NCBI GenBank assembly: GCA_038040395.1
Contig: JBBPIJ010000001.1
Span: 287,893-351,892, forward strand
Direction of reading: 5' to 3'
DNA: 64,000 nucleotides
Source: VAXT01 sp038040395
GTDB lineage: Bacteria; Actinomycetota; Thermoleophilia; Gaiellales; Gaiellaceae
A program made the position numbers and the translations under genes. Shown piece by piece: positions 33,353 to 46,415 of the stretch. The stretch's first letter is position 1. The number at the start of each line of letters is the position of its first letter. The notes under the pieces are model-generated. The model had not been told where the DNA came from. It saw nothing but the letters and a program-made list of their open reading frames with translations, and ran no database searches.

Positions 33353-33718
33353 CTACTCGAGGACTCGGAGGCGCTCGGCGTAATGCTCGCTGTCCGGCCG
33401 GAGGGACTTGGCGAGCTTCAGGTGGCCACGAGCCTCGACTTTTCGCCCGAGCTTCTCCAGGGCGCGGGCGAGCCCGTAATGCGCGTAGTCGTCGACCGGC
33501 GAGAGCTCCAGCATCGCCCGGAACTCCGATTCGGCTTCCTTGTAGCGCTGCATGCGGAAGTACGCGATCCCGAGCGCCTCGCGGATCGAGGCCTTGTCCG
33601 GCTCCCGCTGCTTGGCCTTCTCGAGTGAGACGCTGGCCTGAGCAGCCATGCCCTTCCTCAAATGCTCGCGGCCCTGCTGGAAGAGGTCGTAAGTCTCGCT
33701 CTCGCCCCCGCCGGTCAT
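33353..33718 (-). CDS. Small TPR-repeat protein
   Basis: This 121-residue protein is made of about three tetratricopeptide repeats (for example EALGIAYFRMQRYKEAESEFRAML and HYGLARALEKLGRKVEARGHL), a protein-protein interaction scaffold. There is no signal peptide or membrane segment. It overlaps the nucleotidyltransferase gene by ATGA and precedes dtd. Partner unknown. Confidence 0.82.
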   Translation of the reverse strand: MTGGGESETYDLFQQGREHLRKGMAAQASVSLEKAKQREPDKASIREALGIAYFRMQRYKEAESEFRAMLELSPVDDYAHYGLARALEKLGRKVEARGHLKLAKSLRPDSEHYAERLRVLE

Positions 33719-34380
33719 GTCCCTCCAAGATAAAAGAAGTTCTCACGGACGAGATCGGCCAGAGCGGTCAGATGCCGCGTGCGGCCGATCTCGATTGCCG
33801 AAATGGGCTTTCCCGCGTCGATCGCCCGCTGAAACGCGATTGCCAGCTCGTACGGAGGGCCGGGCAGCCCCTCGAGCTCGATCTGATCCGTCAGCCCCCA
33901 GAGTGGCGCGGGCGTCAGCTCTCCCGGCTTCTCGTCGACCACCCGTCGCACGTGGCCGTCCTCCACGTGGATCGAGACCGCGCCGGCTCCTCGGAAGTAG
34001 GCGATCGACCCCACGGCCCCTGAGGCGGCGAAACCCTCGGCGAAGCCGGCCAGGTCTCCGGCGCGGAAGACCGAGTCTGCCGCACTGACGATCGCCGGCA
34101 GCATCGCGCCGGAATCGAGCGCGTGCGTTACTGCATCCGCCGAGCCATTCGCCTCGGGCTGGCGGGCGAACTGCACATCGAGCCCGTCGAGAAGCTTCTC
34201 GACCTGCTCCGCGAGGTGGCCGGTCACGACAGTCACCGGGCCCAGGCCCTCCTCGCCGAGCTGGCGAAGCAGCGTCGCGATCACGGGCCTTCCGTCGATC
34301 GGCAGGATCGGCTTCGGCCAGCGCTCGGTGATCGGGCGCAGACGGGTGCCCTGCCCTGCAGCCATCACGATCGCTTGCAC
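33715..34380 (-). CDS. Sugar-phosphate nucleotidyltransferase family protein
   Basis: This is a 221-residue GT-A fold nucleotidyltransferase. It starts QAIVMAAGQGTRLRPIT, with the NTP-binding GxGTRLRP loop, followed by the WPKPILPIDGRP signature. The family makes NDP-sugars (glucose-1-phosphate or mannose-1-phosphate type substrates). It is shorter than full-length GlmU or RmlA and lacks an acyltransferase-like beta-helix, so the specific substrate is open. GTG 34380 has no Shine-Dalgarno; a 108-bp palindrome lies upstream. Confidence 0.82.
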   Translation of the reverse strand: MQAIVMAAGQGTRLRPITERWPKPILPIDGRPVIATLLRQLGEEGLGPVTVVTGHLAEQVEKLLDGLDVQFARQPEANGSADAVTHALDSGAMLPAIVSAADSVFRAGDLAGFAEGFAASGAVGSIAYFRGAGAVSIHVEDGHVRRVVDEKPGELTPAPLWGLTDQIELEGLPGPPYELAIAFQRAIDAGKPISAIEIGRTRHLTALADLVRENFFYLGGT

Positions 34381-34410
34381 GTTAGGAGGGTTCGGCGGAA
34401 TGTTGCTCGT

Positions 34411-34518
34411 CGCCGGGGTGCGATGCTCGTTCCGAGGCCGCGGACGCAGGGAGCGTCGATAGTCGTCCTATCGGTGCGACTGAGGACCCGGCCTCGGGGC
34501 GAGCAGCGCGGCCCGGCG
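34411..34518 (-). repeat. 108-bp palindromic repeat, copy 1
   Basis: The arms pair as CGCCGGG/CCCGGCG at the outer ends (34411-34417 and 34512-34518), TGCTCG/CGAGCA, and CCGAGGCCG/CGGCCTCGG (34432-34440 and 34489-34497), then an apical stem CGATAG/CTATCG with a five-base loop. Copy 2 at 48773-48880 is the same length and shares GGACGCAGGGAGCG and GGTGCGACTGAGGAC in the same positions. The element starts three bases after the transglutaminase stop. Either a mobile palindromic repeat or a structured RNA. Confidence 0.75.
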
Positions 34519-34520
34519 GC

Positions 34521-36788
34521 TCAGCCATATTTCGTCGAACCCTCCTGTGTCAGGAGCGAGCGGACGGAGAAGGCCCCGCGCACTCGCCGGCCGAGCGGGA
34601 GCTCCCGCCGCAGGCGCCGCCGAACGACGCGCAGCTCACGACGGGCGTGGCGGGCAGCGCTCGGCGCCGAGGACTCAGGCCCGAAGCGCGCCAGGCCGAG
34701 CGCGGTGGCAAAAGCGCCCGCCTCGACGCCGACCTTCTTCGAGAGAAGCCCGCCGAGCTCGCGAGGGCCGATGCTGCGCGGCACATCGATCCGCTGGTCC
34801 CTCAGGAAGTCGACGACCTCCTGGCGACAGGCGGCCGCAATCTCCCGCGGGTCGTCCGTCAGGAAACGACTCCGGCGGAGGGCCACCTTTGCGAGGACGA
34901 AAAGGAAGACGGCGACGAGCCCGGCGAGTATCAACAGCGGGGCGATTCCCAGGCCGCCGCCGCCGTTGGCCGACCCCGCGCCTCCGCGATCCGGGGTCGG
35001 CGCGCCGTCGCCGTCGTTCTTCGCGCGCGCCTCCTTGCCGAGAGCGCCGAGCTCGAACCGCAGGAGGCTCCGGCCTGCAAGAGCGCTCGCAGCCAGTACC
35101 TTCACGGCTCCGTTCGCGTCGAACGAGATCGACGAGGTCGTGTAGGGCCCCGCAAGCGTCCCGCGGCTCGGCGTCGGGTCAAACGGCAGCCATCCGTAGC
35201 CCTTGAACCAGACCTCGACCCACGTGTGGGCCTCGCGGTCGTAGACGGTCCACGTCTCGGCGTCCTTGTCGTAGCGGCCGCTCGTGAAGCCGGCCGCGAC
35301 CCGCGAGGGGATCCCCAGATACCGCAGCATGAGCGCCATCGCACCCGCGAAGTGCTGGCAGTACCCGCGCTTCGTCTTCGTCACGAACTGGACGAGCGGG
35401 GGTGTTCCTCGCGCCTTGGGCGGCTGCTCGTCGTAGGTGAACCCGCCACTCGACCTGAGCCAGGCCTCGATCGCAACCGCAGCCGCGTACGGGTTCGCCG
35501 CCTTGCCCGCGATTCGCTGAGCGACGTCGTAGAGCGGGCGATAGCGCACCCCATCGAAGTAGTTCGCGAAGTAGTCGCGCGCCCACGCGGCGTGCTCGGG
35601 CGTGCCAAAAGGCGGCACCGTGATGCTGCCGCCGACCCCGAAGTCGTTGTAGACCAGCTGCGGCGGGTAGTCGGCAGGCGACTCTGAGAGCTCTCGCGGC
35701 GTTGGCTGCGGCGTGTATCCCCAGACCGTGTATTCCGCGCCTTGGGAGATCGGGCTGAACGCCTGCGCCACTCCGCCCTGCAGGTACTGGACGGGGTTGA
35801 CCGAGCGAGAGTTGTATTGCACAGGCTGGGCCGGGCCGACGAGGTGGGTGTCGCGAAGCGCATCGATCGTTACGTCGGCGCGACTCCACCGGGCCTGGTC
35901 TCGCGCGTCGGCCGGTAGAAGCGGATCGTCAGAGAGATCGACCGGGTTCGGAGGCACCGTGGACGTGAGCACAAACAGCTCCTCGTCCCAGAGGTCGTGC
36001 GCGAACGAGTCGAGCGTCGTTGCGCGCCAGTAGACGGATCGTGCAGGCGCTCGAACGGTGAAGACCCTCGTTTTCTTGCGCGGGAAGCGAATGCCGTTGT
36101 AGTTCGACGTCCACACGTACTGGACGCCGACCCGCTTGCCCGACGTCGAGGTGAGGTCCCAGTTCTGCCAACCGAGGAACTGGCTCTTGGCCACCGCCCC
36201 TGAGCTCGAGGCGATGAGCGCGATGATCACGAGCCCCGCGCCGGCAAGGATCTGTGGTGGAGCGCGGCGGGCTCCTGGGGTAAGCCATGCCACGAGCGCG
36301 AGCGCCGCGACGAGCAGCAACGCGCCCCGTGCGAGATCGTCTGTCCCCGGGAGAATCGTGGCGGGCCATCCTGCCCCGGCGACGAGGATGAGGCTCGCGC
36401 CGAGCGGCCGGCGCGAGGCTACGGCCAGCGCGCCGAGCGCCGCGAAGACGAAGACTGCGAGCAGCATCACGTCGTGCATCAACGGATGCGCGGTGCCGTC
36501 GAACGGGACAAGCACGTCGTAGAAGTCGAGGAACCCGCGTCCGGCGTGGCCTGAGAGCTTCCCGACCGCCCACGGCCGCGACACCTCGAGCGCGATCGGC
36601 GCGGCCACGAAAAGCGCCGCCACCGCCGCCGACCACCGCCAGCGCTTCGACGGCAGGAGCGCCGGAGCGACACCGAGGGCGACCATGAGGGCGAGCGTGC
36701 CGAAACCGGGGCGAGGCTGCTCGAGCCGCGCCCAGTTCCAGGCGACGAGGGCACCGAGCGCGCCGGCGAAGCAAATCGTCCTAGCCAT
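34521..36788 (-). CDS. Transglutaminase-like membrane protein (TgpA-type)
   Basis: This 755-residue protein has about six N-terminal transmembrane helices (to about 215) and a periplasmic/extracellular transglutaminase-like domain. The triad is visible in RGYCQHFAGAMALML (Cys), REAHTWVEVWF (His) and WLPFDPTPSRG (Asp). One more transmembrane helix (about 610-630) precedes a C-terminal cytoplasmic domain. Such proteins are encoded after MoxR and DUF58 partners, and the set is thought to assemble or modify envelope proteins. ATG overlaps the DUF58 stop by 8 bases. Confidence 0.88.
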   Translation of the reverse strand: MARTICFAGALGALVAWNWARLEQPRPGFGTLALMVALGVAPALLPSKRWRWSAAVAALFVAAPIALEVSRPWAVGKLSGHAGRGFLDFYDVLVPFDGTAHPLMHDVMLLAVFVFAALGALAVASRRPLGASLILVAGAGWPATILPGTDDLARGALLLVAALALVAWLTPGARRAPPQILAGAGLVIIALIASSSGAVAKSQFLGWQNWDLTSTSGKRVGVQYVWTSNYNGIRFPRKKTRVFTVRAPARSVYWRATTLDSFAHDLWDEELFVLTSTVPPNPVDLSDDPLLPADARDQARWSRADVTIDALRDTHLVGPAQPVQYNSRSVNPVQYLQGGVAQAFSPISQGAEYTVWGYTPQPTPRELSESPADYPPQLVYNDFGVGGSITVPPFGTPEHAAWARDYFANYFDGVRYRPLYDVAQRIAGKAANPYAAAVAIEAWLRSSGGFTYDEQPPKARGTPPLVQFVTKTKRGYCQHFAGAMALMLRYLGIPSRVAAGFTSGRYDKDAETWTVYDREAHTWVEVWFKGYGWLPFDPTPSRGTLAGPYTTSSISFDANGAVKVLAASALAGRSLLRFELGALGKEARAKNDGDGAPTPDRGGAGSANGGGGLGIAPLLILAGLVAVFLFVLAKVALRRSRFLTDDPREIAAACRQEVVDFLRDQRIDVPRSIGPRELGGLLSKKVGVEAGAFATALGLARFGPESSAPSAARHARRELRVVRRRLRRELPLGRRVRGAFSVRSLLTQEGSTKYG

Positions 36789-37989
36789 GGGCCGAGACCG
36801 CTTCCTCGAAGCCCGTCAGCTTGGCGGCCAGGTCGTCTCCGCTGCGAAGGACGACGACGGGAATGCCTCCCGCCTGGAGGCGCAGCAGAGCAGGATCCTT
36901 TACCGGAGCCGCTCCGCCCGGGCGGAAGCTCGCGGCCTCGACCAGCACGAGCGAGGTCGGCTTCCGGGCGAAGGAGCGCTCGAGGAGCGCATCCGCGAGC
37001 GGCGCATCCAGAGACGATGTGACGGCGACGAGCTCTGTCGCGTGAACCGCCGGAGAGCCGTCTCGCCCCAGGTAGCGGATGAGCGGCTCGCTGCCGTTCG
37101 GCTCGGCCGCTGCGAGCAGCTCCAGCGCGAGCCGCCATTCACCGTCGAAGGAGCCAACGTGGCAGGTCTCGGGCGGCGAGGTGGTCACGGTCAGTCCCGA
37201 GCGCCGGTTCCGCATCACATGAGCGAGCAGGATCGAACCGGCGGCGCGGACCTGCACGTCGAAGGAGTCGCCGACGACGGAGCGTCCGTCTGCGTCCAGG
37301 AGCACGGCCACCTCGTCGTGCGGCGTGTCCTCGAGTTCCTTGACCATGAGCATCCCGCGTTTCGCCGTCGTTCGCCAGTGCACCTTGCGCAGCGACTCGC
37401 CTTGCTGATGCTCCCGGACGCTGTGCAGGTCGAAGCCGGCGGTGCGGCGGAGCAGGACCCTTCCCCCTGCCTGGCTCAACCCGGCGGCCTGCGAGAAGAT
37501 CCGGTCGAGGTCGACGAGCCGCGGATAGACGAGGAGCGTCGACTCGCTTCCCAGGTCGATCTCTTCGCGCGCGAGCCCGAAAGGATCCTCGAAGATCGCT
37601 CGGACCGCCTCGAAGCGGTAGCGGCCGCGGGGGACGGCGCTCAGGACATACCGAGCGAGCAGGAGACGTCCGTGCCTGGCAAGCCTCACACGCCGTTCGC
37701 CGAGGCGGCCGGCTCGATCGACGACCTCCAGCGAGCGGGGGCCGGGGTAGCGCTGGGCCTCCGCCTCGAGCGCGATCGTGACGTCGCCGCCCTCAACGTG
37801 CTCCTGTCGCCCGAGCGAGCGCCGCAGCCTGACCGGCTGCCGGGAAAGGGTGACCCACAGCCGGGCGCCCAGGGCAGCGAGGGCGAGCCCGATCGCGACG
37901 GGGTAGAGCGAGCGCGAGCCGAAGCCCCAGGCCACGAGGTAGATGCCGGCCGCCGACGCCAAAACGAGCCGCCCGCGCTCGGTCAACAT
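36781..37989 (-). CDS. DUF58 protein, MoxR partner
   Basis: This 402-residue protein has two N-terminal transmembrane helices (about 8-45), an extracytoplasmic beta domain and the DUF58 segment FDLHSVREHQQGESLRKVHWRTTAK near 225, followed by a VWA-like fold (EVAVLLDADGRS). It pairs with MoxR AAA ATPases and transglutaminase membrane proteins. I chose ATG 37989 because GGAAGG lies seven bases upstream. That Shine-Dalgarno lies inside the right arm of the 219-bp inverted-repeat element, so DUF58 translation may be affected by it. Confidence 0.85.
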   Translation of the reverse strand: MLTERGRLVLASAAGIYLVAWGFGSRSLYPVAIGLALAALGARLWVTLSRQPVRLRRSLGRQEHVEGGDVTIALEAEAQRYPGPRSLEVVDRAGRLGERRVRLARHGRLLLARYVLSAVPRGRYRFEAVRAIFEDPFGLAREEIDLGSESTLLVYPRLVDLDRIFSQAAGLSQAGGRVLLRRTAGFDLHSVREHQQGESLRKVHWRTTAKRGMLMVKELEDTPHDEVAVLLDADGRSVVGDSFDVQVRAAGSILLAHVMRNRRSGLTVTTSPPETCHVGSFDGEWRLALELLAAAEPNGSEPLIRYLGRDGSPAVHATELVAVTSSLDAPLADALLERSFARKPTSLVLVEAASFRPGGAAPVKDPALLRLQAGGIPVVVLRSGDDLAAKLTGFEEAVSAHG

Positions 37990-38209
37990 TAGTGCGCCTT
38001 CCGGCAATACTCGCCGGCCCCTGGCTCGCGATCACGCGGCGCCAGAGCCCACCCTCGCCCTTGCCAAGGCTGCGAGCATGAAGCGGTCACGCCGGCAAAG
38101 CCGTCGTGACCTTCTAGAGGCATCGCAAGCGATGCCTTGCGCGGTCCGAGTGCGGCCTCTGGCTTGGTGCTTGCGACCCAGAAGCTCGGCAGCATCACCG
38201 GAAGGCGCA

Positions 38210-38212
<3 letters not shown>
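37990..38212. mobile_element. MITE-like inverted-repeat element between moxR and DUF58, flanked by TA
   Basis: A 15-base perfect inverted repeat (37990-38004 and 38198-38212) bounds the segment. Inside, further arms pair at matching distances: GCCAGAG/CTCTGGC (38041-38047, 38157-38163) and GGTCACG/CGTGACC (38085-38091, 38105-38111). The 219 bp are thus one long imperfect hairpin with no ORF. TA stands at each end, as in Tc1/mariner/IS630 target duplication. Removing the 219 bp and one TA would restore a TAATG stop/start between the two genes. Confidence 0.7.
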
Positions 38213-39168
<956 letters not shown>

Positions 39169-39169
<1 letters not shown>

Positions 39170-40320
39170 CAGACGAGCCGCTCCACCTCGTCGAGGATGG
39201 CTGCGGCGATTTCTTCCTTCGCGGCCTTGCCGACGCGGCGCTCGCCCTCGCTGGAGAGGATCACGACCTCGTTCTCGGCCGCGTCGAAGCCCACGTCCTC
39301 CCGGGATACGTCGTTGAAGACGATCAAGTCCACCCGCTTGCGGGCCAGCTTCTCGCGCGCACGCTCGAGCCCGTCCGCTCCGGTCTCCGCGGCGAAGCCG
39401 ACGAGCACCTGCCCGTTCTCACGCCGCTCCGCGAGGCTTTTGAGGACGTCCACCGTCGGCTCCAGCTCGATCTGCCACGACTTCTCGTCCTTCGGGCGCT
39501 TCGCATCTTCGGTTTCCGTCGGCCGGTAATCCGCGACGGCTGCGGCCATCAGGACGACGTCGGCGTCGGCCCGCGAGCCCGTCTCGCGCTCGACGTCGGC
39601 CGCGGTCGGCGCCTCGACGACTTCGACGCCCTCGGGCACGGGAACGACGAGGTTGGAGGCGATGAGCGTCACCTCGGCGCCACGGCGGTGCGCTTCCTCC
39701 GCGAGCGCAACTCCCATGCGTCCGGACGACCGGTTGCCGACGAAGCGGACCGCGTCCAGCGGCTCACGGGTTCCCCCGGCGCTGACGAGCACGTGCTTGC
39801 CCGTCAGTGGCCCGGTTCGCGAGCCGAGGAGCTCCTGGCAGCGAGCGAAGATCTCCTCCGGCTCGGCCATCCTCCCCACTCCAAGCTCGCCCTCGGCGGT
39901 CTCCCCTTCGTCAGGGCCGATCAGCTCGACACCGCGCTCGCGGAGGGTTTCCGCGTTCGCCTTAGTCGCCGGGTGAGCCCACATGCGCGGGTTCATCGCG
40001 GGCGCTACGAGCACAGGCCCGCGGTGAGCGAGGACGGCCTCGGTGAGGACATCGTCCGCGAGCCCGTAGGCGAGCTTGGCCATCGTGTTCGCCGTCAGGG
40101 GCGCGATCACGAGCAGGTCGGCCCGCGTCAGGTGCGGATACAGGTCTTCCTTGGCCGGTCGCCGCGCCAGCGCAGCGAAGGTCTCCCGGCGCACGAATCG
40201 ATCCGCGCCGGGCGTGACGAGCGGAATCACGTCGTGCCCGGCCCGCACGAGCAGCCGCGTCAGCTCACAGGCTTTGTAAGCGGCGATACCCCCGGTGACC
40301 CCAAGAAGAATCCGCGCCAT
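39169..40320 (-). CDS. coaBC: Bifunctional phosphopantothenoylcysteine decarboxylase / phosphopantothenate-cysteine ligase
   Basis: CoaBC makes 4'-phosphopantetheine in two steps of CoA synthesis. The N-terminal decarboxylase part has the flavin fold start GVTGGIAAYKACEL, the VAPAMNPRMWAHPATKAN segment including the catalytic region and the usual His position. The C-terminal ligase has VSAGGTREPLDAVRF, NRSSGRMG and ADYRPTE. The protein has 383 residues and all motifs are intact. It follows rpoZ with a 213-base gap, unlike the tight spacing elsewhere. Confidence 0.94.
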
Positions 40321-40533
40321 ACGTACATTCTGCCCAAGCCGCCTCGGAGACCAACACCAATGGACGCCGGAGCCGGGCTCTGCCCGGCGAGAGGCTCACA
40401 ACGGAGAGGAGAACGCTCAAACTACGAAACCCGTCGCCGGGTCCTGAAACACGCGGGCGACGACACCGCTCGCAAGGAGGGGGCACACGGGGGAACCAGG
40501 GGTTCCCACGTGAAGCGAGCGAAGCGAAGCGGC
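40321..40533. other. 213-bp rpoZ/coaBC spacer with two hairpins
   Basis: Two perfect 7-bp hairpins with 3-base loops are present: GCCGGGC-TCT-GCCCGGC (40372-40388) and GGGAACC-AGG-GGTTCCC (40491-40507). There is no U-tract. No ORF with a ribosome binding site was seen. It may hold a 3' processing or partial terminator for rpoZ and a promoter for coaBC, but no clear -10/-35 pair was recognised. Confidence 0.4.
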
Positions 40534-40764
40534 TTAGCCCTTGTACGTGTACTTGATCTTGCCCTCGGCGATTTCCTCGAGGGCCATCGTCAGATAGTTC
40601 TTGGAGCGCGATTCCACGAGCGGCGGTGGGTTGTCGTCGAACGTGCCCTCGCCGAGCTGGTGGTGGTAGTTGTTGATCTGCCGCGCGCGCTTGGCGGCGA
40701 CAATCACTAGCGCGTAGCGCTCCTTGACGTTGTCGAGCAGCTGGTCGATGCGTGGATAGATCAC
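40534..40764 (-). CDS. rpoZ: RNA polymerase omega subunit
   Basis: Omega helps assemble RNA polymerase and binds ppGpp in some bacteria. The 76-residue protein starts MIYPRIDQLLDNVKERYALV, has IVAAKRARQINNY near the middle and ends in MALEEIAEGKIKY. Start GTG 40764 overlaps the gmk stop as GTGA; longer extensions in the same frame run into gmk and are not supported. gmk-rpoZ-coaBC is a conserved actinobacterial order. Confidence 0.92.
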   Translation of the reverse strand: MIYPRIDQLLDNVKERYALVIVAAKRARQINNYHHQLGEGTFDDNPPPLVESRSKNYLTMALEEIAEGKIKYTYKG

Positions 40765-41366
40765 GGTCTCGACATGGTACCTGCGGCGGAGATTTTCCCG
40801 CGAACGATCTCCGAGAGCTCGCTCAGGGCTCGGTCGACGTCGTCGTTGACGATCAGGAAGTCGAACTCGTTCCCCTGGTCGAGTTGCTCTCGGGCAAGCT
40901 CGAGCCGGTCCTCGATCTCCCCCTCGCTCTCGGTCGCGCGCTCCCTGAGCCGGCGCTCGTTCTCCTCGAAGCTCGGCGCTTCGACGAAGATCGTGACCGC
41001 GCCCGGAACCGTGTTCTTCACGTCCAACGCGCCTTGAGGCTCGAGGTCGAGGAGCGGGATCCGTCCCGCGTCGGTGATGCGGGCGATCTCCGAGCGCAGC
41101 GTGCCGGAGCGCTGGCCCCACGGGAACACGACGTGCTCCAGGAACTCGCCGGCGGCAAGCTTCTCGTCGAACTCCTCGTCCGAGATGAACCAGTACTCGC
41201 GGCCGTTCTGCTCCCCCTCGCGTCGGTCCCGGGTCGTCGCCGACACGGCCAGCTCGAGCTCCGGCATCTGGCTCAGCAGCTTGCTCTCCAGGGTGCCTTT
41301 GCCCGCACCGGAGGTGCCTGTTACGACGAAGACCGGGGTCGCGGCGCTACCTGTTGAAGAGCCCAA
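40761..41366 (-). CDS. gmk: Guanylate kinase
   Basis: Gmk phosphorylates GMP to GDP. The 201 residues include the P-loop VTGTSGAGKGTL near 15 (the usual GPSG has Thr in place of Pro), VSATTRDRREGEQNGREYWF for GMP binding and the VTIFVEAPS strand. It overlaps mihF by 20 bases at its 5' end and rpoZ by 4 bases at its 3' end. Confidence 0.93.
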   Translation of the reverse strand: MGSSTGSAATPVFVVTGTSGAGKGTLESKLLSQMPELELAVSATTRDRREGEQNGREYWFISDEEFDEKLAAGEFLEHVVFPWGQRSGTLRSEIARITDAGRIPLLDLEPQGALDVKNTVPGAVTIFVEAPSFEENERRLRERATESEGEIEDRLELAREQLDQGNEFDFLIVNDDVDRALSELSEIVRGKISAAGTMSRP

Positions 41367-41676
41367 TGAGCTCAGTCCGCTGACGGTCAGAGAGGCCTCC
41401 TACCGTCTTCGACTGGCTGATGCGGGCTTGGTTCAGGAAGCGCGCCGCCTTCACCCGACCGAACTTGGGCACGGCCATCAGCATGTCGAAGACCTTTGCG
41501 GTCGCGACGTACTCGGGTGGGTTGTTGAGGATCTTGTCGATCCGCGCGCGGCCCACTTTCAGGTCCTTCTTGAGCTGCGCGCGCTTCACCCTGATGTCGT
41601 TCGCGCGCTTGAGAGCCTCCATGCGCTGGTCCCGCGACCGGGCAGGCGCCTTCGCCTGAGTCTTCGTTGCCGCCAC
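41347..41676 (-). CDS. mihF: Actinobacterial integration host factor (mIHF)
   Basis: mIHF is the actinobacterial nucleoid-associated protein with an H2TH-like fold. The 109 residues include the NNPPEYVATAKVFDMLMAVP segment and the C-terminal GGLSDRQRTELIGLF, both typical of the family. The basic N-terminus (TKTQAKAPARSRDQR) is longer than in mycobacteria. A good promoter lies 8 bases upstream of the GTG, so it may be translated from a leaderless mRNA. Position between pyr genes and gmk is the standard actinobacterial one. Confidence 0.92.
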   Translation of the reverse strand: MAATKTQAKAPARSRDQRMEALKRANDIRVKRAQLKKDLKVGRARIDKILNNPPEYVATAKVFDMLMAVPKFGRVKAARFLNQARISQSKTVGGLSDRQRTELIGLFNR

Positions 41677-41684
41677 GGCGCGTG

Positions 41685-41713
41685 ATACTAGTCGGCTTCG
41701 GTCGGCCGTGCAA
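41685..41713 (-). promoter_or_regulatory. Promoter of mihF (near-leaderless)
   Basis: On the minus strand TTGCAC (41708-41713), a 17-base spacer and TAGTAT (41685-41690) form a close match to the sigma-70-type consensus. The -10 box ends 8 bases before the mihF GTG, so transcription should begin about at the start codon. This separates mihF-gmk-rpoZ-coaBC from the pyr operon. Confidence 0.65.
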
Positions 41714-41747
41714 ACGAGGCGTTTTGCTTGCTAAACCGCTATATTTG

Positions 41748-42608
41748 CTATTTAGGCAACACGGCGGGCTCTTCACGATGCGCGAGAGCATGGGCGTCCT
41801 CGGGCCGTGCGAGGCCGCGTGCGGCGACCTCTTCGGCCAGCTCCGCCCGGACCCGCCCGGGCGCCCCGGGGTCCGCGAAGAGCGTCGTTCCGAGCGCGAT
41901 CGCAGTCGCGCCGGCGGCGAGAAACTCGAGGGCATCGCGCCCCGTTCCGATCCCGCCCATGCCCACGATCGGAAGGCCCGTCGCCCGGTAGCACTGGTAG
42001 ACGGCGGCGAGCGCGATCGGCTTCAACGCTGGGCCCGAATACCCGCCGAGCTCGTGCCCGAGGCGCGGCCGCAGCGTCCTCTCGTCGAGGGACATTCCCC
42101 GGATCGTGTTCACGAGCGAGAGCCCGTCGGCGCCTGCGGCCTGGACGGCCCTCGCCGTCTCCGGCAGGTCCGTCGCCGCCGGCGAGAGCTTGGCGTAGAG
42201 CGGTTTGGATGTCTGCGCACGAGCAGCAGCCACGAGCTCGGCGGCGCTCTCCGGGGCCTCGTCCACGTTCGGGCACGAGAGGTTTAGCTCGATCGTCGTC
42301 ACCTCCGGGCGCTCGTCGAGGGCGCTGCAGAGGTCCGCGTAGTCGGCCGCCCCGAAGCCCCCGACGGAGACCCAGAGGGGCACACCGAGCTCGGCGAGGC
42401 GCGGCAGCTTGTCTCGCAGGAGCCCCTCGATGCCGGGGTTCTCGAGTCCGATCGAGTTCAGCATCCCGGCCTCGGTCTCGGCGATCCGCACCGGGCGGTT
42501 TCCCTCGCGCGGCTGCGGCGTCACGGTCTTCGTCACGAACGCGTCGAGTGCCCGCGCGACCTCCGGCGCCTCGAGCGCGTCCAGGCAACCCGAGGCGTTG
42601 AGGATCAC
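41748..42608 (-). CDS. pyrD: Dihydroorotate dehydrogenase, class 1B catalytic subunit
   Basis: PyrD oxidises dihydroorotate to orotate. The 286 residues match class 1 (FMN domain, ELNLSCPNVDE near 135 with the catalytic Cys, and IVGMGGIGTGRDALEF for FMN phosphate binding). There is no class 2 membrane helix. Because pyrK is adjacent, it is the NAD-linked class 1B enzyme. GTG 42608 overlaps the pyrK stop (GTGA), and this start gives MILNASGCLDAL. Model actinobacteria mostly carry the quinone-linked class 2 enzyme. Confidence 0.93.
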   Translation of the reverse strand: MILNASGCLDALEAPEVARALDAFVTKTVTPQPREGNRPVRIAETEAGMLNSIGLENPGIEGLLRDKLPRLAELGVPLWVSVGGFGAADYADLCSALDERPEVTTIELNLSCPNVDEAPESAAELVAAARAQTSKPLYAKLSPAATDLPETARAVQAAGADGLSLVNTIRGMSLDERTLRPRLGHELGGYSGPALKPIALAAVYQCYRATGLPIVGMGGIGTGRDALEFLAAGATAIALGTTLFADPGAPGRVRAELAEEVAARGLARPEDAHALAHREEPAVLPK

Positions 42609-43322
42609 GCGACCGCCTCCAGAACCGGGCCGGCGACGCAGAGCCGCTGGAGGACGCCGTCGATCTCCACGGAGCAGCCGTAGCAGGCGCCGTAGCCGCA
42701 TGCCATCGGCGCTTCCCAGGCGAGCTGCGCGTCAGGGACGATCTCCCGCACGGCCTCCAACATCGGCTCAGGGCCGCACGCCAGGACATTGCAACAGTCT
42801 GTTGCTAAGTCTCTTAGGGGTGCTGTGACGAGGGTGGGCTCGACGACGACTTCGGCGTTCGGGACGAGGGCCGCGGCCTCGGCGTGCCAGTCACTGCGGA
42901 AACCGAGGATCGCGGGCGGCGAGCCGAGTTGCTCCGAGAGATACGGGAAAGGCGCGACGCCGATCCCTCCTCCGACGAGGAGCGGCTTCTCCAGGTCGAG
43001 CCGGTAGCCGTTCCCGAGGGGGCCGAAGACGTGGATCTCGTCTCCTGGCTCCACCGCTGCCAGAGCGCGCGTCCCTGGCCCGACCGCTTCGAGCAGGAAG
43101 CTGAGCTCCCCGGACGGGGCCTGGCACAGGCTCATAGGGCGGGGCAGCACGCGACCGGGCGCCTCGAGCATGAAGAACTGGCCGGGGATGCCGGGGTCGA
43201 GCCCTCCGCGCTTCACCCGGATCAGCGCATACGGGCCAACCGGCTCGTTGGCAACGACGGTTAAACGCTCGCGCCGGCGAAGCCGACCCGAGCTCTCATG
43301 GTCGGCGCCGACGAGGCGGCGT

Positions 43323-43345
<23 letters not shown>
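42605..43345 (-). CDS. pyrK: Dihydroorotate dehydrogenase electron-transfer subunit PyrK
   Basis: PyrK transfers electrons from PyrD to NAD via FAD and a [2Fe-2S] cluster. The 246 residues have PGQFFMLEAPGRVLPRPMSL (FAD binding), LLVGGGIGVAPFPYL (NAD binding) and the cluster ligands MACGYGACYGCSVE plus a final Cys in QRLCVAGP. GTG 43345 follows AGGAG by seven bases inside the carB 3' end. The 23-base overlap with carB suggests coupled translation. Confidence 0.92.
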
Positions 43346-46398
<3,053 letters not shown>

Positions 46399-46415
<17 letters not shown>

